A DNA stretch of 64,000 bases from Geminocystis herdmanii PCC 6308 (GTDB lineage: Bacteria; Cyanobacteriota; Cyanobacteriia; Cyanobacteriales; Cyanobacteriaceae): NCBI RefSeq assembly GCF_000332235.1, contig NZ_CM001775.1, forward strand, positions 3,312,704 to 3,376,703, given 5' to 3'. Numbering within the stretch: position 1 is the first letter of the stretch; each line of letters opens with the position of its first letter. The notes below the pieces were generated by a model. It made no database searches. It had not been told where the DNA came from and saw only the letters and a program-made list of their open reading frames with translations. The translations under genes were made by a program, and so were the position numbers. Below, one piece after another: positions 10,701-19,110 of this stretch.

Positions 10701-12223
10701 TAATCGCCAAAAATGTGACAGCACCAACATCTGGTAAGGTTACACAAATCTCAGATAATCAAGTAGTACTTTATTCGATACCATCTTGTAAAGTTGATGA
10801 TTTGGTAAAAGAAGGAGATTTAATCGCTAAAAATATTTCAACACCAAAATCTGGAATTATTACACAAGTTACAAATACAAGTGTTACTGTTAGTGATAAG
10901 GTATTTTGTAAAATTGGAGACTATATTACTCAAAATCAACCATTAACTGCTAAAATCAAAGCCCATCAATCAGGACGAGTTTTAGAAATTAACGAAAATA
11001 GTATTATTTTACGTTATGCGCGTCCTTACCGTGTATCTGCGGGTGCGATTCTGCACATCGAACAAGGAGACTTAGTTCAACGGGGAGATAACCTTGTGTT
11101 ACTGGTATTTGAACGGGCAAAAACTGGGGATATTGTTCAAGGTTTACCGAGAATTGAAGAATTACTCGAAGCACGCAAACCGAAAGAACCAGCATTGTTG
11201 GCTAAACGTCCGGGTGTTTGTCAAGTAGAATATCGTGATGACGAGGCGATCGATGTTAAAGTAATCGAAGATGACGGTACTATTTCCGAATATCCCCTCA
11301 ATCAAAACCAAAACATCATCGTTAACGACAATCAACGGGTAGAAGTGGGCGAACCTTTAACCGATGGTTTACCAAGCCCTCACGAAATGTTAGAGGTGTT
11401 TTATGGATATTACCAAGAACATCAACCCATGTATGATGCCGCCCTAGCTGCCTTACAAAAAGCACAATTATTCCTCGTCAACCAAGTACAAGGGGTTTAT
11501 CAATCTCAAGGTATCGACATTTCCGACAAACATATTGAAGTAATTGTGCGTCAGATGACTTCTAAAGTCAGAGTTGATGATGGTGGTGATACCATTCGTT
11601 TACCCGGTGAATTGGTAGAATTACGAGAGATTGAAAAAGATAACGAAACCATGTCGATTACTGGAGGCGCTCCTATTCAATATACTCCTATGTTAATGGG
11701 GATCACTAAATCTAGTTTGAACACCGATAGCTTTATTTCGGCGGCTAGTTTCCAAGAAACAACAAGAGTATTGACTGAAGCGGCGATCGAAGGTAAATCA
11801 GATTGGTTACGAGGCTTAAAAGAAAACGTCATTATCGGGCGTTTAATTCCCGCAGGTACTGGTTTTAATGCCTATGACGAACATCTTAATTGGGATGATT
11901 CTGAACCTAGTATTCCTAATGTCAACTCTTACAATGATTATGTAGAGGATGAAACCAATACCTTAACGATGAAAGAGGTTGAAGATGATGTAATCATTGA
12001 TGATCATGTGGCAAGAGTTTTGTCTCCTGAAGAATCATTAAATGATGATACCTTAATTAGCGATTATAGCGATCGGGAAGCACTACTTCCTGATCTCGAT
12101 GATGATCTTGATCTTGACCGTGATATTACCATGGATATTGATGAGGATTTCGCTGATGACGATGATGACGATGATGATTATGAAGACTATCAAAATGATA
12201 GTGATGATTATGATGATGACTAA
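7757..12223 (+). CDS. rpoC2: DNA-directed RNA polymerase subunit beta' (C-terminal part)
   Basis: Cyanobacterial beta' subunit corresponding to the C-terminal part of bacterial RpoC, 1488 aa; family members are usually nearer 1300-1350 aa. Landmarks are the trigger-loop region [19 protein letters not shown], the zinc-binding cysteines in [14 protein letters not shown], the conserved [19 protein letters not shown], and the C-terminal [16 protein letters not shown] and [20 protein letters not shown]. The large insertion SI3, built of sandwich-barrel hybrid motifs, fills roughly residues 350-1090. Within it, residues 889-918 are a five-fold IINLE repeat and residues 929-1048 are three 40-aa repeats. 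The C-terminus is a long acidic Asp-rich tail. rpoC1 is not adjacent. A rho-independent terminator follows the stop. Confidence 0.98.
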   Translation: MPTEKKTQTFYNTVIDKGSLKKLISKTFTQYGSARCATVCDKLKTMGFRYATQAAVSISVEDLKVPEAKKAMLAVAESTIKDTLNRYANGEITEVERFQKVIDTWNDTSESLKDEVVRNFRQSDPLNSVYMMAFSGARGNISQVRQLVGMRGLMADPQGEIIDLPIKTNFREGLTVTEYIISSYGARKGLVDTALRTADSGYLTRRLVDVSQDVIIRETDCGTTRGVTVLPMKDGERVLIPLGDRLLGRVLGEDVIDPKTGEVIGTRNQAIDAHLAKKIGDTVEQVKVRSPLTCDAARSVCQKCYGWSLAHGDWVNMGEAIGIIAAQSIGEPGTQLTMRTFHTGGVFTGEVAQRITTPKAGTVKFDKKLKVRDTRTRHGDQKLLVEIAGNILVGDTKINVPAASLLAVREGDTVKVDDLLAEVMPQKTRSTERVTKDVSSDLSGEVYFADISPESKTDRQGNTTTTVTRNGLIWVLSGQVYNLPPGAEPVVKNGDKITDGSVLAETKLKTKSGGVCRFEEGSREIEIITASVSLDQADVYLEHNGTQQQYVIHTTKGDRFALKVVPGTKVQNNQVVAELIDDTFRTGTGGIMRYAGLETGRGNRKQGYEVTKEGTLIWIPEESHEINKDISLLLVEDGQYVEAGTEVVKDIFCQSSGIVEVIQKNDILREIIIKPGQLYMDLDPEYLATIEDGIIIPPGTEIALGSVTEEEFLAEFVDTNEGVGLLLRPMRQYEIYNTTQSPSQESLNTAGGSINLRPVLRTFFKDGERVKSVEGVQLVTTQLVLETNDGMSADIELVPHETDEDGFRLQIVVLESVVLRREMEIDSNVITRLLVTDGQEIAPGAVVATTEILCLEDGIIQGIKEGVEAIRRVLVVRNEDLININRNPVIINLEKTIINLETIINLETIINLETIINLEPITIDIENKPSCKINDLVKEGDLIAENVTAPTSGKVTQISDNQVVLYSIPSCKINDLVKEGDLIAKNVTAPTSGKVTQISDNQVVLYSIPSCKVDDLVKEGDLIAKNISTPKSGIITQVTNTSVTVSDKVFCKIGDYITQNQPLTAKIKAHQSGRVLEINENSIILRYARPYRVSAGAILHIEQGDLVQRGDNLVLLVFERAKTGDIVQGLPRIEELLEARKPKEPALLAKRPGVCQVEYRDDEAIDVKVIEDDGTISEYPLNQNQNIIVNDNQRVEVGEPLTDGLPSPHEMLEVFYGYYQEHQPMYDAALAALQKAQLFLVNQVQGVYQSQGIDISDKHIEVIVRQMTSKVRVDDGGDTIRLPGELVELREIEKDNETMSITGGAPIQYTPMLMGITKSSLNTDSFISAASFQETTRVLTEAAIEGKSDWLRGLKENVIIGRLIPAGTGFNAYDEHLNWDDSEPSIPNVNSYNDYVEDETNTLTMKEVEDDVIIDDHVARVLSPEESLNDDTLISDYSDREALLPDLDDDLDLDRDITMDIDEDFADDDDDDDDYEDYQNDSDDYDDD
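10424..10513 (+). repeat. 18-bp in-frame tandem repeat inside rpoC2 (IINLE units)
   Basis: ATCATTAATCTTGAA starts at 10424, 10445, 10463, 10481 and 10499. The last four copies are spaced exactly 18 bp; the first is 21 bp from the second. Each copy encodes IINLE plus a linker residue, so expansion keeps the frame. It lies inside the SI3 insertion immediately before the 120-bp repeats. Confidence 0.95.
10541..10900 (+). repeat. 120-bp in-frame tandem repeat inside rpoC2 (three 40-aa units)
   Basis: Units start at 10541, 10661 and 10781, each opening with CCATCTTGTAAA. By eye units 1 and 2 differ at only two positions (GGGG/GGAG and GCCG/GCCA); unit 3 matches for its first half and then diverges. 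A degenerate fourth unit (VFCKIGDYI) follows at about 10901. Each unit encodes a [24 protein letters not shown] barrel-sandwich motif, so this looks like recent duplication of one sandwich-barrel repeat. Confidence 0.95.
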
Positions 12224-12293
12224 GATTCACCATTATTAACTCGATCATCATTGCCAGATTACGAAGCAATCTCTAGTAATCAACTTTTATATT

Positions 12294-12317
12294 CCCCCTA
12301 ATTTAAGGGGGTTTTTT
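12294..12317 (+). terminator. Rho-independent terminator after rpoC2
   Basis: CCCCCT (12294-12299) pairs with AGGGGG (12306-12311) across a short AT loop and is followed by a T-run, GTTTTTTATT. It is 70 bp after the rpoC2 stop and closes the rpsT-tatD-rpoB-rpoC2 stretch. Confidence 0.8.
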
Positions 12318-12339
12318 ATTATTTCATTAAAAAAAGTAA

Positions 12340-12492
12340 TATTTCACGCAAAGACGCAAAGACGCAAAGGCGCAAAGATATTTTAATCAATATTTCTGAT
12401 ATAATTCTTAAGAAAGCCAAGGTTAAGAAATTGCTTAAGCAATAAACTTGAAAAGATTTTTCTCTGTTTGTAGTGAGGGTTTTAACCCTTAT
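12340..12492. repeat. Dispersed CGCAAAGA direct repeat and palindromic GTAGTGAGGG repeat
   Basis: At 12345-12378 a unit like CGCAAAGACG is repeated about four times; related sequence is found at about 51775-51795 and 49815-49835. At 12468-12492 GTAGTGAGGGTTTTAACCCT is an imperfect palindrome that reaches the stop codon of the minus-strand solute-binding protein gene. Similar palindromes lie near 28945-28972, 29597-29620 and 49850-49872. The 265-bp gap holds no supportable gene; the 68-aa ORF across it is repeat-derived. Confidence 0.7.
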
Positions 12493-14261
12493 TTTTCTAC
12501 TATTTTTAACCTTTCTATATTCCAAAATGCACCTCCTAAAGCTGAATATTCCACTCCCTCAATGCGATTTCTAACAGCAGATAAAGAATAAGGATTAACT
12601 AGATAAATTAGAGGTAAATATTCTTGGGCTAATTGTTGAGTTTTACCATAAATTTCTTTTCTTTTTTCTATGTCTAATTCTCTTGCTCCCTCAATGTATA
12701 AATCCCCAATTTTAGCCTCCCAATCTGCAATTATTCTACCCTGAATAGGAGGTCTTCCGGGTTGGGGTTTTTGGTTAAATAAATGTAAATTACCGTCAGG
12801 AAACCATAAATTTGCCCCCCCATTTGGCTCATTTCCTCCTGTAAAACCAATAATATGGGCATCCCAATCTAAGGAATTACTGAGTTTATCGACTAATACA
12901 TTAAATGCGATCGGGGTAAAGTCCACAGTGATACCAATTTGACTTAAATCTTGTTTAATTTGTGAGCCTAAAGACTCTCTAATTCTGTTTCCTGCATTGG
13001 TTAATAATGTGAATCTAACTTGATTGTTTTCTGCATCTAATAAAATACCTTCTTCGTTATATTTAAACCCTTCTTTTAATAGCAATTCTTTGGCTAATTC
13101 GGGGTTATAATCATAACTAATAACAGTAGAATCATAAAAGGGTGATTGTACCGAAATAGGGGAATTTTGTACTTCTCCTAATCCTCGATAAATATTATTA
13201 ATCATCCTCTCTCTATTAATACTATGGGCGATCGATCTCCGAAAATTAACATTATTAAACCACTTAGATTTAATCGGATCAACTAAGGGTTTCCCATCCC
13301 TTGAACCCTGATTAAGATTGAAACTCATAAAGGTTAAACCATAGGCTGCACCACCATTAAAAATAGTAAAATCTCCTCGATTTTCTTCTCTTTTTAGTAA
13401 TGAAAAATATTCGGGTGTAACTCCGATCGAATCTAAACCGCCCGATCGAAATTGTACGATCGAAGTATCTGTGGATTCCACAATTTCCCACACCACTTCT
13501 TCAATATAAGGCAACGAATTTTCTTGTTCATCTTTTTGCCAATAGTAAGGATTTTTAGTAAAAATTATTCGTTGGGAAGTGGCATAATTTTTTAATTTAT
13601 ATGCTCCATTTACTACTAATTGATCAGGAGGGGTGTCCACTCCCCAAAAAGAGAGAAAAATAGGTTTACCATCTGCTCCTTTAGTCGTCACTTTTTCCGC
13701 TAAAATATGTTGAGGTAATATCGATAAACCAGTACTTTCTAAAAATGGTGCAAAAGGCTCAGGAATTGTAAATTTTACCTGTGTATCATTCACTTTTTCA
13801 ACAATAGGTAAAGCCTTACTTTGTCCAATTCTTAAACTATCTCTAGCATTAGAGGGAATTTCTTCATTCAAATATAATTGATTATAACTAAACACCACAT
13901 CATCAACCGTTAAAGGTTCACCATCTGACCATTTTAAATCATTTTTGAGGGTAAAAATAATCGTTAATTTATCATCGGAAATAGTCCAAGATTCCGCTAA
14001 AGCAGGTTCAATTTCTCCCGTAAGAGGATTTTCTGTGACTAATCCCTCATAGGTTAAACCGAAAATATTCGGTGATTCTTGAGATAATACTGCATTAAAG
14101 GTTTTCGGATCACTTAAAATAGCTTGTACCAGTCTTGATTGATTATTTTGAGAAGGATTGAAACCACAGGAAGATAAAAATAGAGTGGTTAGGGTAAAAA
14201 TGATAATTGAATGGCATAATTTTCGCCATTGTCGTTGAATATTATGATCAAATAACTTCAT
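12489..14261 (-). CDS. ABC transporter substrate-binding lipoprotein, family 5 (peptide/nickel type)
   Basis: A 590-aa secreted lipoprotein of the SBP_bac_5 (DppA/OppA/NikA) family that would deliver a peptide or related solute to an ABC permease. The N-terminus has a hydrophobic segment ending in a lipobox with Cys32 (LFLSSC). Family signatures follow: GLTYEGLVTENPLTGEIEPALAE, the core WSDGEPLTVDDVVFSY, the RRSIAHSINRERMINNIYRG region, and WDAHIIGFTGGNEPNG. No permease or ATPase genes are adjacent, so the partner is encoded elsewhere. Ligand specificity cannot be inferred. The stop codon coincides with a dispersed palindromic repeat. Confidence 0.92.
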   Translation of the reverse strand: MKLFDHNIQRQWRKLCHSIIIFTLTTLFLSSCGFNPSQNNQSRLVQAILSDPKTFNAVLSQESPNIFGLTYEGLVTENPLTGEIEPALAESWTISDDKLTIIFTLKNDLKWSDGEPLTVDDVVFSYNQLYLNEEIPSNARDSLRIGQSKALPIVEKVNDTQVKFTIPEPFAPFLESTGLSILPQHILAEKVTTKGADGKPIFLSFWGVDTPPDQLVVNGAYKLKNYATSQRIIFTKNPYYWQKDEQENSLPYIEEVVWEIVESTDTSIVQFRSGGLDSIGVTPEYFSLLKREENRGDFTIFNGGAAYGLTFMSFNLNQGSRDGKPLVDPIKSKWFNNVNFRRSIAHSINRERMINNIYRGLGEVQNSPISVQSPFYDSTVISYDYNPELAKELLLKEGFKYNEEGILLDAENNQVRFTLLTNAGNRIRESLGSQIKQDLSQIGITVDFTPIAFNVLVDKLSNSLDWDAHIIGFTGGNEPNGGANLWFPDGNLHLFNQKPQPGRPPIQGRIIADWEAKIGDLYIEGARELDIEKRKEIYGKTQQLAQEYLPLIYLVNPYSLSAVRNRIEGVEYSALGGAFWNIERLKIVEK

Positions 14262-14336
14262 AATTTACTGCACAAAATTTTAATAATTGTTAAGATATTA
14301 GCTTACCTTGTCACTTAAAATTACGTTTTTTTTCAA

Positions 14337-15401
14337 ATGATGTTTGATAATCTTTTTAATTTATCGCAAAATTTACAAAGTTTTCTTAAAGATTTAATTA
14401 TTACTATTTCTGTTTTAGTATTAGCTTATTTTTTCTTGAAAATTACTAGAAATCTAGTTTTGAGACAAATCAAAAAACTTATTAATAAAACCGATAATAT
14501 TTTCACAACCCAAATTCTGGCAATTATCGATAAATATTTTATTCCTATTACTTACTTCGGATTATTTTATACAATTTTAAAAGAAATTGAGTTTAATCCC
14601 TCGATCGTCGCTACCATAAAAACGATCGTGATTATTTTAACTACTTTTTATGTCACTAGATTTTTAGTCGATTTATCAAGAATATTTATTTATTCCTATA
14701 GTGAAAAATATCGAGATTCAGACTCTATTATTGAACGAAATATTAAGGCTTTATTTCCTGCTATTAGGATCATATTTTGGCTTTTAGCCGGTATCTCAAT
14801 TTTAAGTAATTTAGGTTTTGATATTAAAACTATTGTTGCTGGTTTAGGCATTGGTGGTGTAGCTTTAGCTTTAGCTTCTCAAAATATTTTACAAGATTTA
14901 TTTAGTTATTTTGCGATTTTGTTCGATCGACCTTTTGAAATTTCTGACTTAGTTGCCGTAGGAGATTTTATTGGTCATGTGGAACATATTGGCATCAAAA
15001 CCACTAGAATAAAATCTATAACAGGAGAACAATTAATCTTAGCAAATACTGATTTAACTAATTCCAGATTACGCAATTTTAAGCGGATGGAACAAAGACA
15101 AGTTATTTTAAAAATAGGAGTTATTTATGAAACAGATAATCGTAAATTAGCAGAAATTCCAGAGATAATTAAGAGTTCGATCGAACCCATAGAAAATATT
15201 ACTTTTGACACCGCTTATTTCTCAAAATTTGGAGATTTTAGCCTAGATTTTGAGGTTATTTATTATGTGCTTAGTAACGATATAAAAATATCTCGCATCG
15301 CTAAAAATCAAGTAAATTTAGCCATCAAAAATGCCTTTTCCGATCAAGGATTAGAATTTGCTTATCCAACCCAAGTTCATTATTTATCCCCTGTTTCCTG
15401 A
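14337..15401 (+). CDS. Small-conductance mechanosensitive channel (MscS family)
   Basis: A 354-aa integral membrane channel that opens on membrane tension to release solutes during hypo-osmotic shock. Four hydrophobic segments lie in the first half. The pore-lining TM3 with glycine/alanine packing is GLGIGGVALALASQNILQD, followed directly by the MscS beta-domain hallmark DRPFEISDLVAVGDFIGHVE and a C-terminal alpha/beta domain. The start could be 14337 or the adjacent ATG at 14340. It is divergent from the upstream solute-binding gene, with a 75-bp gap that must carry both promoters. Which of the several cyanobacterial MscS paralogues it is cannot be told. Confidence 0.9.
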   Translation: MMFDNLFNLSQNLQSFLKDLIITISVLVLAYFFLKITRNLVLRQIKKLINKTDNIFTTQILAIIDKYFIPITYFGLFYTILKEIEFNPSIVATIKTIVIILTTFYVTRFLVDLSRIFIYSYSEKYRDSDSIIERNIKALFPAIRIIFWLLAGISILSNLGFDIKTIVAGLGIGGVALALASQNILQDLFSYFAILFDRPFEISDLVAVGDFIGHVEHIGIKTTRIKSITGEQLILANTDLTNSRLRNFKRMEQRQVILKIGVIYETDNRKLAEIPEIIKSSIEPIENITFDTAYFSKFGDFSLDFEVIYYVLSNDIKISRIAKNQVNLAIKNAFSDQGLEFAYPTQVHYLSPVS

Positions 15402-15413
15402 TTAAATAATAAG

Positions 15414-15525
15414 TAGGGTTTGCTGAATAAATCAGAAAGCTATAAAAATCTAAGGTTTAGACATAATACATTCACCAAAAAGTGTGCAGTTTTAAGGATT
15501 TTTATTCAAAAATTCAACACTTTTA
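15414..15525 (+). mobile_element. Decayed IS/MITE-like repeat, copy D1
   Basis: The sequence begins TAGGGTTTGCTGAATAA and ends in an inverted AAAAAGTGTGC / CAACACTTTT pair. It aligns over its whole length with the reverse complement of 38295-38405 (copy D2), with scattered differences. It starts 13 bp after the mscS stop. A 73-aa ORF spans it but is not supported. The TAGGGTTTG end is like IS ends common in cyanobacteria; no transposase is present. Confidence 0.65.
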
Positions 15526-15662
15526 ACCTTATTTTTTTAAATACAACTATACTTATTCTATCTATTAACAGCATCAAAACCTTGATGTTTCAGTATTTCT
15601 CCTATCTCCTGTCTCCTAACTCCTATCTCCCTAATCGATAAAGACTATGAGGCAACCCCCAC

Positions 15663-17189
15663 TTAGCTAAGACTGCGGATAGCTTCCAATAATCCTTTCG
15701 CCTTGTTTAAAGTTTCTTGATATTCCTTTTCGGGATCAGAATCCGCCACTAATCCAGCCCCAGCTTGAACCGATACTCGATGATTTTCTGTGCCTGAGAT
15801 TCTTTCCACAATCATCGTTCGTATAGTTATCGCTGTATTAAGTTGCCCTTCAAAATCATAGTATCCATATACTCCCGAATAAGGACCTCTCCTTTCTGAC
15901 TCCAATTCGTTGATAATTTCCATCGATCGAATTTTCGGTGCACCGCTAACTGTACCAGCAGGAAAAGCCGCCTTTAACAAATCCCATGCCGAATAATCAC
16001 CATCTAATTCTCCGATTACATTACTAACTATGTGCATAACATGGGAATAACGCTCAATCACCATCAATTGATCAACTTTGACGCTTCCTTTTGTACACAC
16101 TCTACCTAAATCATTTCTTCCTAAATCTACTAACATAACGTGTTCAGCGATTTCTTTAGGATCATTTAATAAATCTTCGGCTAAACTACGATCTTCTAAG
16201 ATATTTTTTCCCCTAGGGCGAGTTCCGGCGATCGGTCTTAAAGTGGCTTTAGTCGTGCCTTCTGGAGTTTTTTCCGCCTTTACCATCACTTCAGGAGATG
16301 AACCGATAATTTGCCACCCATTAAAATTATAGTAAGCCATATAAGGAGAAGGATTGATTAAACGGAGCGATCGATATAACTCAAAAGGATTTCCATGATA
16401 GTTTGATTGTAATTTTTGAGAGATTACCACTTGAAAAATATCTCCAGCCTTAATATATTCCTTCGCCTTTTCTACATTTTGATAAAAATTTTCCTTAGTC
16501 GTATTACTTGTATAATTAGCAAGAGATTCAGAATGACCTGTAGAGTTAAATTCCAAAGGTTTAGCTAAAACAGGTAAAGGTAATTGTAGCTTCAGAACCA
16601 ATTTTGTTATTTTGTCACAAGCCTGTTGATAAATTTCTTCTAAACTCAAATGTGATTGTCTTAAATCTGCATAGGCGATCGCCCAAATTTTCCGTTTAAC
16701 TTGGTCAAAAATCAATAAATTATCTACTTGCATCCATACCCCATCAGGCAAATTTCCCTCTTGGGGGGGATAAATTTTCACCTTCGGCTCAATCCACGAA
16801 ATCAACTCATAACCCCAATAACCAAATAAACCCCCAATTCCCGCAGGTAACTCTGGTAAATTTACAGGTTTAATGGATTTTAAACATTCCGTAACAATAT
16901 CAAAGGGATTTCCCGTAAAAATATCTACCTTACCATCTCGATGAAACTGTTGAGTTCGATCGCCTCGTGCTTCCAAAATCCATACAGGATCACAACCAAG
17001 AAAACTATATCTTCCCAAATTTTCTCCCCCTTCCACCGACTCTAACAAAAAACTATAGGGTTGATCCGCACAAACTTTATACCATGCAGACACAGGAGTT
17101 TCTAAATCAGCAACCAATTCTCGATAAATAGGGATGAAATTGCCTTTTTGAGTTAAAGCAGAAAAAGCAGAGAAATCAGGAAAAATCAT
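15663..17189 (-). CDS. trpE: Anthranilate synthase component I
   Basis: A 508-aa chorismate-using enzyme that makes anthranilate with glutamine-derived ammonia from TrpG, the first committed step of tryptophan synthesis. The N-terminal domain has SFLLESVEGGENLGRYSFLG, including the tryptophan-binding LLES element. The catalytic C-terminal domain carries GDIFQVVISQ, PSPYMAYYNF, IAGTRPRGK, LVDLGRNDLGRV, FPAGTVSGAPKIRSMEII and the terminal VQAGAGLVADSDPEKEYQET. Domain structure favours TrpE over PabB. No trpG neighbour is seen and no attenuator is obvious. It starts with ATG at 17189. Confidence 0.95.
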   Translation of the reverse strand: MIFPDFSAFSALTQKGNFIPIYRELVADLETPVSAWYKVCADQPYSFLLESVEGGENLGRYSFLGCDPVWILEARGDRTQQFHRDGKVDIFTGNPFDIVTECLKSIKPVNLPELPAGIGGLFGYWGYELISWIEPKVKIYPPQEGNLPDGVWMQVDNLLIFDQVKRKIWAIAYADLRQSHLSLEEIYQQACDKITKLVLKLQLPLPVLAKPLEFNSTGHSESLANYTSNTTKENFYQNVEKAKEYIKAGDIFQVVISQKLQSNYHGNPFELYRSLRLINPSPYMAYYNFNGWQIIGSSPEVMVKAEKTPEGTTKATLRPIAGTRPRGKNILEDRSLAEDLLNDPKEIAEHVMLVDLGRNDLGRVCTKGSVKVDQLMVIERYSHVMHIVSNVIGELDGDYSAWDLLKAAFPAGTVSGAPKIRSMEIINELESERRGPYSGVYGYYDFEGQLNTAITIRTMIVERISGTENHRVSVQAGAGLVADSDPEKEYQETLNKAKGLLEAIRSLS

Positions 17190-17333
17190 GATAATCAGTA
17201 ACTAATTGAAAGTGAGTAATGAGAATTGAGAAAATCAAATGGAAAATAAAGAATTTAACACTAACTCATCAATTTTAATTGTCTTTCTGTCCACTTGTCC
17301 ACCTGTCCACCTGTTCATTTATTTATTGAAATA

Positions 17334-17783
17334 TTAGCTATTGCTAGGGATAAGAGCAAGAAAAGCATCTAAATCCTTCACCGCTTCCAAGTACTGCTCT
17401 TGTGCCGCAATATCGTTGCGATCTTTAGCCGCCGCATCAATTCTTTCAAAATGACCAAATAATTCCTTAGCCAAATTTTGAGCAGTTTTTTGATCTTTAA
17501 CTAATAATTTTCTGCTGACGATCGCCATATCTTGACGTAATCCCCCCAAAGGACCATGAATGAAAGTTCTGGTATTAGTCCAGTTTTTAGCTTGAATAAA
17601 ACCTTTGAGAGTCTCCATTTGCTCTTTAGCCAATGCCACAGGTTCACGAAAAGGTTGTAATTGAGCAATTTTTTCAGGAGTATAAACAGTGGGAATTTTA
17701 GCTTGAGTGGGGCTACTACAGCTAACTAAAAAAGTCGTAACAAATACTAACAGTAAAGAGAGAATAGGACGAAATAATCTCAT
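17334..17783 (-). CDS. psbQ: Photosystem II lipoprotein PsbQ (CyanoQ)
   Basis: A 149-aa thylakoid-lumen lipoprotein that stabilises the oxygen-evolving complex of photosystem II and its dimers. The signal peptide ends in a lipobox FLVSC with Cys22. The mature part is a short proline-containing leader followed by a four-helix bundle; RTFIHGPLGGLRQDMAIVSR is a recognisable CyanoQ signature. Length is normal. It is monocistronic, on minus, with a C-terminal NS near repeats that include GTCCACCTGT motifs also found in the MITE family of this window. Confidence 0.93.
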   Translation of the reverse strand: MRLFRPILSLLLVFVTTFLVSCSSPTQAKIPTVYTPEKIAQLQPFREPVALAKEQMETLKGFIQAKNWTNTRTFIHGPLGGLRQDMAIVSRKLLVKDQKTAQNLAKELFGHFERIDAAAKDRNDIAAQEQYLEAVKDLDAFLALIPSNS

Positions 17784-17884
17784 AACTTGATTTTTTTATC
17801 TTAATTTTTTATGGTTTATAGTTTATTGTCTATGGTTAACTATTTCTTGTCAATTAATATATCATTAACCTAATGAGCAGTTAG

Positions 17885-18264
17885 GCGGTTTCTAAAAAAG
17901 AACTTTTGGGGAGTAGTTTTAATTTACCATTAGGGCAATTGACTTCCGATAACTTTGTGCTGGTGCTACCAATGCTAATCAGCGTCTGGTGTGTAATTTT
18001 AACCTGAGTGAACTATAAAATTATTGGTGAGAACTGACTCTCGTTGACAGGCACACAGGGGGATTATATTTCTTGTGAATCAATAAAATTCTCTCAAAAA
18101 TGTACAAATATTGAAAATTTTTCTTCCATTCGACTTGTCCACTTGTCCACCTGTCTCGTCTTCACCATTTTTCTTCTGTCGAACTGAGGTAATTTTAACA
18201 CTGGAGATTTATTCTTCGATGGTGATGGTAACGGCAATGATGATGAACCGTTACCGATTGCTAA
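17885..18264 (+). pseudogene. Remnant of an RTX/serralysin-type calcium-binding protein gene
   Basis: The left part encodes SSFNLPLGQLTSDNFVL. After a one-base frameshift near 17965 it continues as GATNANQRLVCNFN, and beyond the MITE as TGDLFFDGDGNGNDDEPL. Together these rebuild the familiar tail of cyanobacterial hemolysin-type calcium-binding proteins (LPLGQL...FVLG...N.DQR..YN..TG.LFFD.DGNG). The frame is broken by the frameshift and by a 187-bp element flanked by TAATTTTAA. No start or upstream RTX repeats remain. The rest of the gap to 18409 shows only weak coding character. Confidence 0.7.
18003..18189 (+). mobile_element. MITE, copy A, with 9-bp target-site duplication
   Basis: A 187-bp non-coding element bounded by CCTGAGTGAAC on the left and GTCGAACTGAGG on the right (inverted). 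It is flanked on both sides by TAATTTTAA (17994-18002 and 18190-18198). Its interior carries ACTTGTCCACTTGTCCACCTGT, shared with copies B and C. Removing the element and one TAATTTTAA restores an open frame through the RTX-like gene remnant, which confirms the boundaries. Confidence 0.88.
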
Positions 18265-18409
18265 CTTGAAACCTAGATTACGATTAACCAATCAATCTTT
18301 TCTGTTATCTAACATCACCCGACTAGCACTTTCACCAATATCATTTGATGGAGAGTTGGATTTATCCGTATTTCTTTTCCCTCCTAACTCCCGTATTCAA
18401 TCTGTCAAT

Positions 18410-18748
18410 CTATTTCACCGATTGTAAATCCTCCCATGTAATTTCTTGCTTATCACCTGAAAATTCATTATCTGGGGTAATAAATAGCATACAATGACAT
18501 TCTTTTCTTTCTCTCATCGGTACACAAGGACAATTCCAGAACGTATTTTTAACCTCCGCCTCTTTATCTTCGTAGTGTCGGCAAGGACAAAGAGGCGATC
18601 CTAATTCTTCTTTATGATGTGCTAAACCTTGAATCACAACGGCGGTAACGGAAGGGTCTATACAGAAGTAAGTATCTGTACGTTTTGCATATTGTTCTGC
18701 AAAATTCTTCATTGCTTCTAAGGTTTTATTGTTACTAACTTCAGTCAT
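18410..18748 (-). CDS. ftrC: Ferredoxin-thioredoxin reductase catalytic chain
   Basis: A 112-aa catalytic (beta) subunit that passes electrons from ferredoxin through a [4Fe-4S] cluster to thioredoxin, giving light control of metabolism. All six required cysteines are present: CPCRH (54, 56), CPC (73, 75) and CHC (84, 86). They correspond to Synechocystis residues 55, 57, 74, 76, 85 and 87, of which 57 and 87 form the active disulfide. Length is normal. The variable chain gene ftrV is not beside it, as expected in cyanobacteria. Flanking sequences on both sides are MITE-rich. Confidence 0.96.
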   Translation of the reverse strand: MTEVSNNKTLEAMKNFAEQYAKRTDTYFCIDPSVTAVVIQGLAHHKEELGSPLCPCRHYEDKEAEVKNTFWNCPCVPMRERKECHCMLFITPDNEFSGDKQEITWEDLQSVK

Positions 18749-18790
18749 AATTATTTTTTATACTCTATTACTGTTTTAAATACCATTTTA

Positions 18791-19067
18791 CCTCAGTTCG
18801 GGATAAGATTGATTCGTTTACCCGGTGAACGAAATTTTGGTTGGGAATGCCTAAATTTTCGCTGGTTGGGGGATTGGGGTATTGAGGTATTGGGGGATTG
18901 GGGTATTGGAAGACTTGGAAGACTTGGAAGACTCCGAAGATTGTATTTCTGGTGAATGAATAAAATTCTCTCAAAAGTACATCAAATATTGAGAATTTTT
19001 CTACCATTCGACTTGTCCACTTATCCACCTGTCTCGTTTTCACCACTTTTCTTATATCGAACTGAGG
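18791..19067. mobile_element. MITE, copy B (with internal tandem repeats)
   Basis: Bounded by CCTCAGTTCGGGATAAG on the left and CTTATATCGAACTGAGG on the right, an inverted repeat. The right half, with the ATTCGACTTGTCCACTT segment, matches copies A and C. The interior carries GGGGTATTGGGG-type and GAAGACTTG-type tandem repeats. No clear target duplication remains. The 92-aa ORF across it is repeat-derived. It fills most of the 362-bp gap between ftrC and the pseudouridine synthase gene. Confidence 0.8.
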
Positions 19068-19110
19068 TTAGGTTAAGATGCTAAGTACACCTGAATGAAC
19101 CATAAAAATA

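Noticed and set aside
10424..10900. Possible CRISPR array
   Set aside because: Units are contiguous without unique spacers, in frame, and encode part of RpoC2.
7943..11195. Minus-strand ORFs of 60-95 aa inside rpoC2
   Set aside because: Shadows of rpoC2 without start context or recognisable domains.
12294..12317. Riboswitch or attenuator behind rpoC2
   Set aside because: A short GC stem followed by a T-run is a simple terminator.
12319..12525. 68-aa minus-strand ORF behind rpoC2
   Set aside because: Built from the terminator arm, CGCAAAG repeats and a palindromic repeat.
15420..15641. 73-aa plus-strand ORF after mscS
   Set aside because: Falls in the decayed repeat D1 and AT-rich flank; no family likeness.
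18094..19046. 65-aa and 92-aa minus-strand ORFs beginning MVNRN and MVKTRQVDKWTS
   Set aside because: Encoded by the MITE repeats; the same peptide appears at 38085 from copy C.
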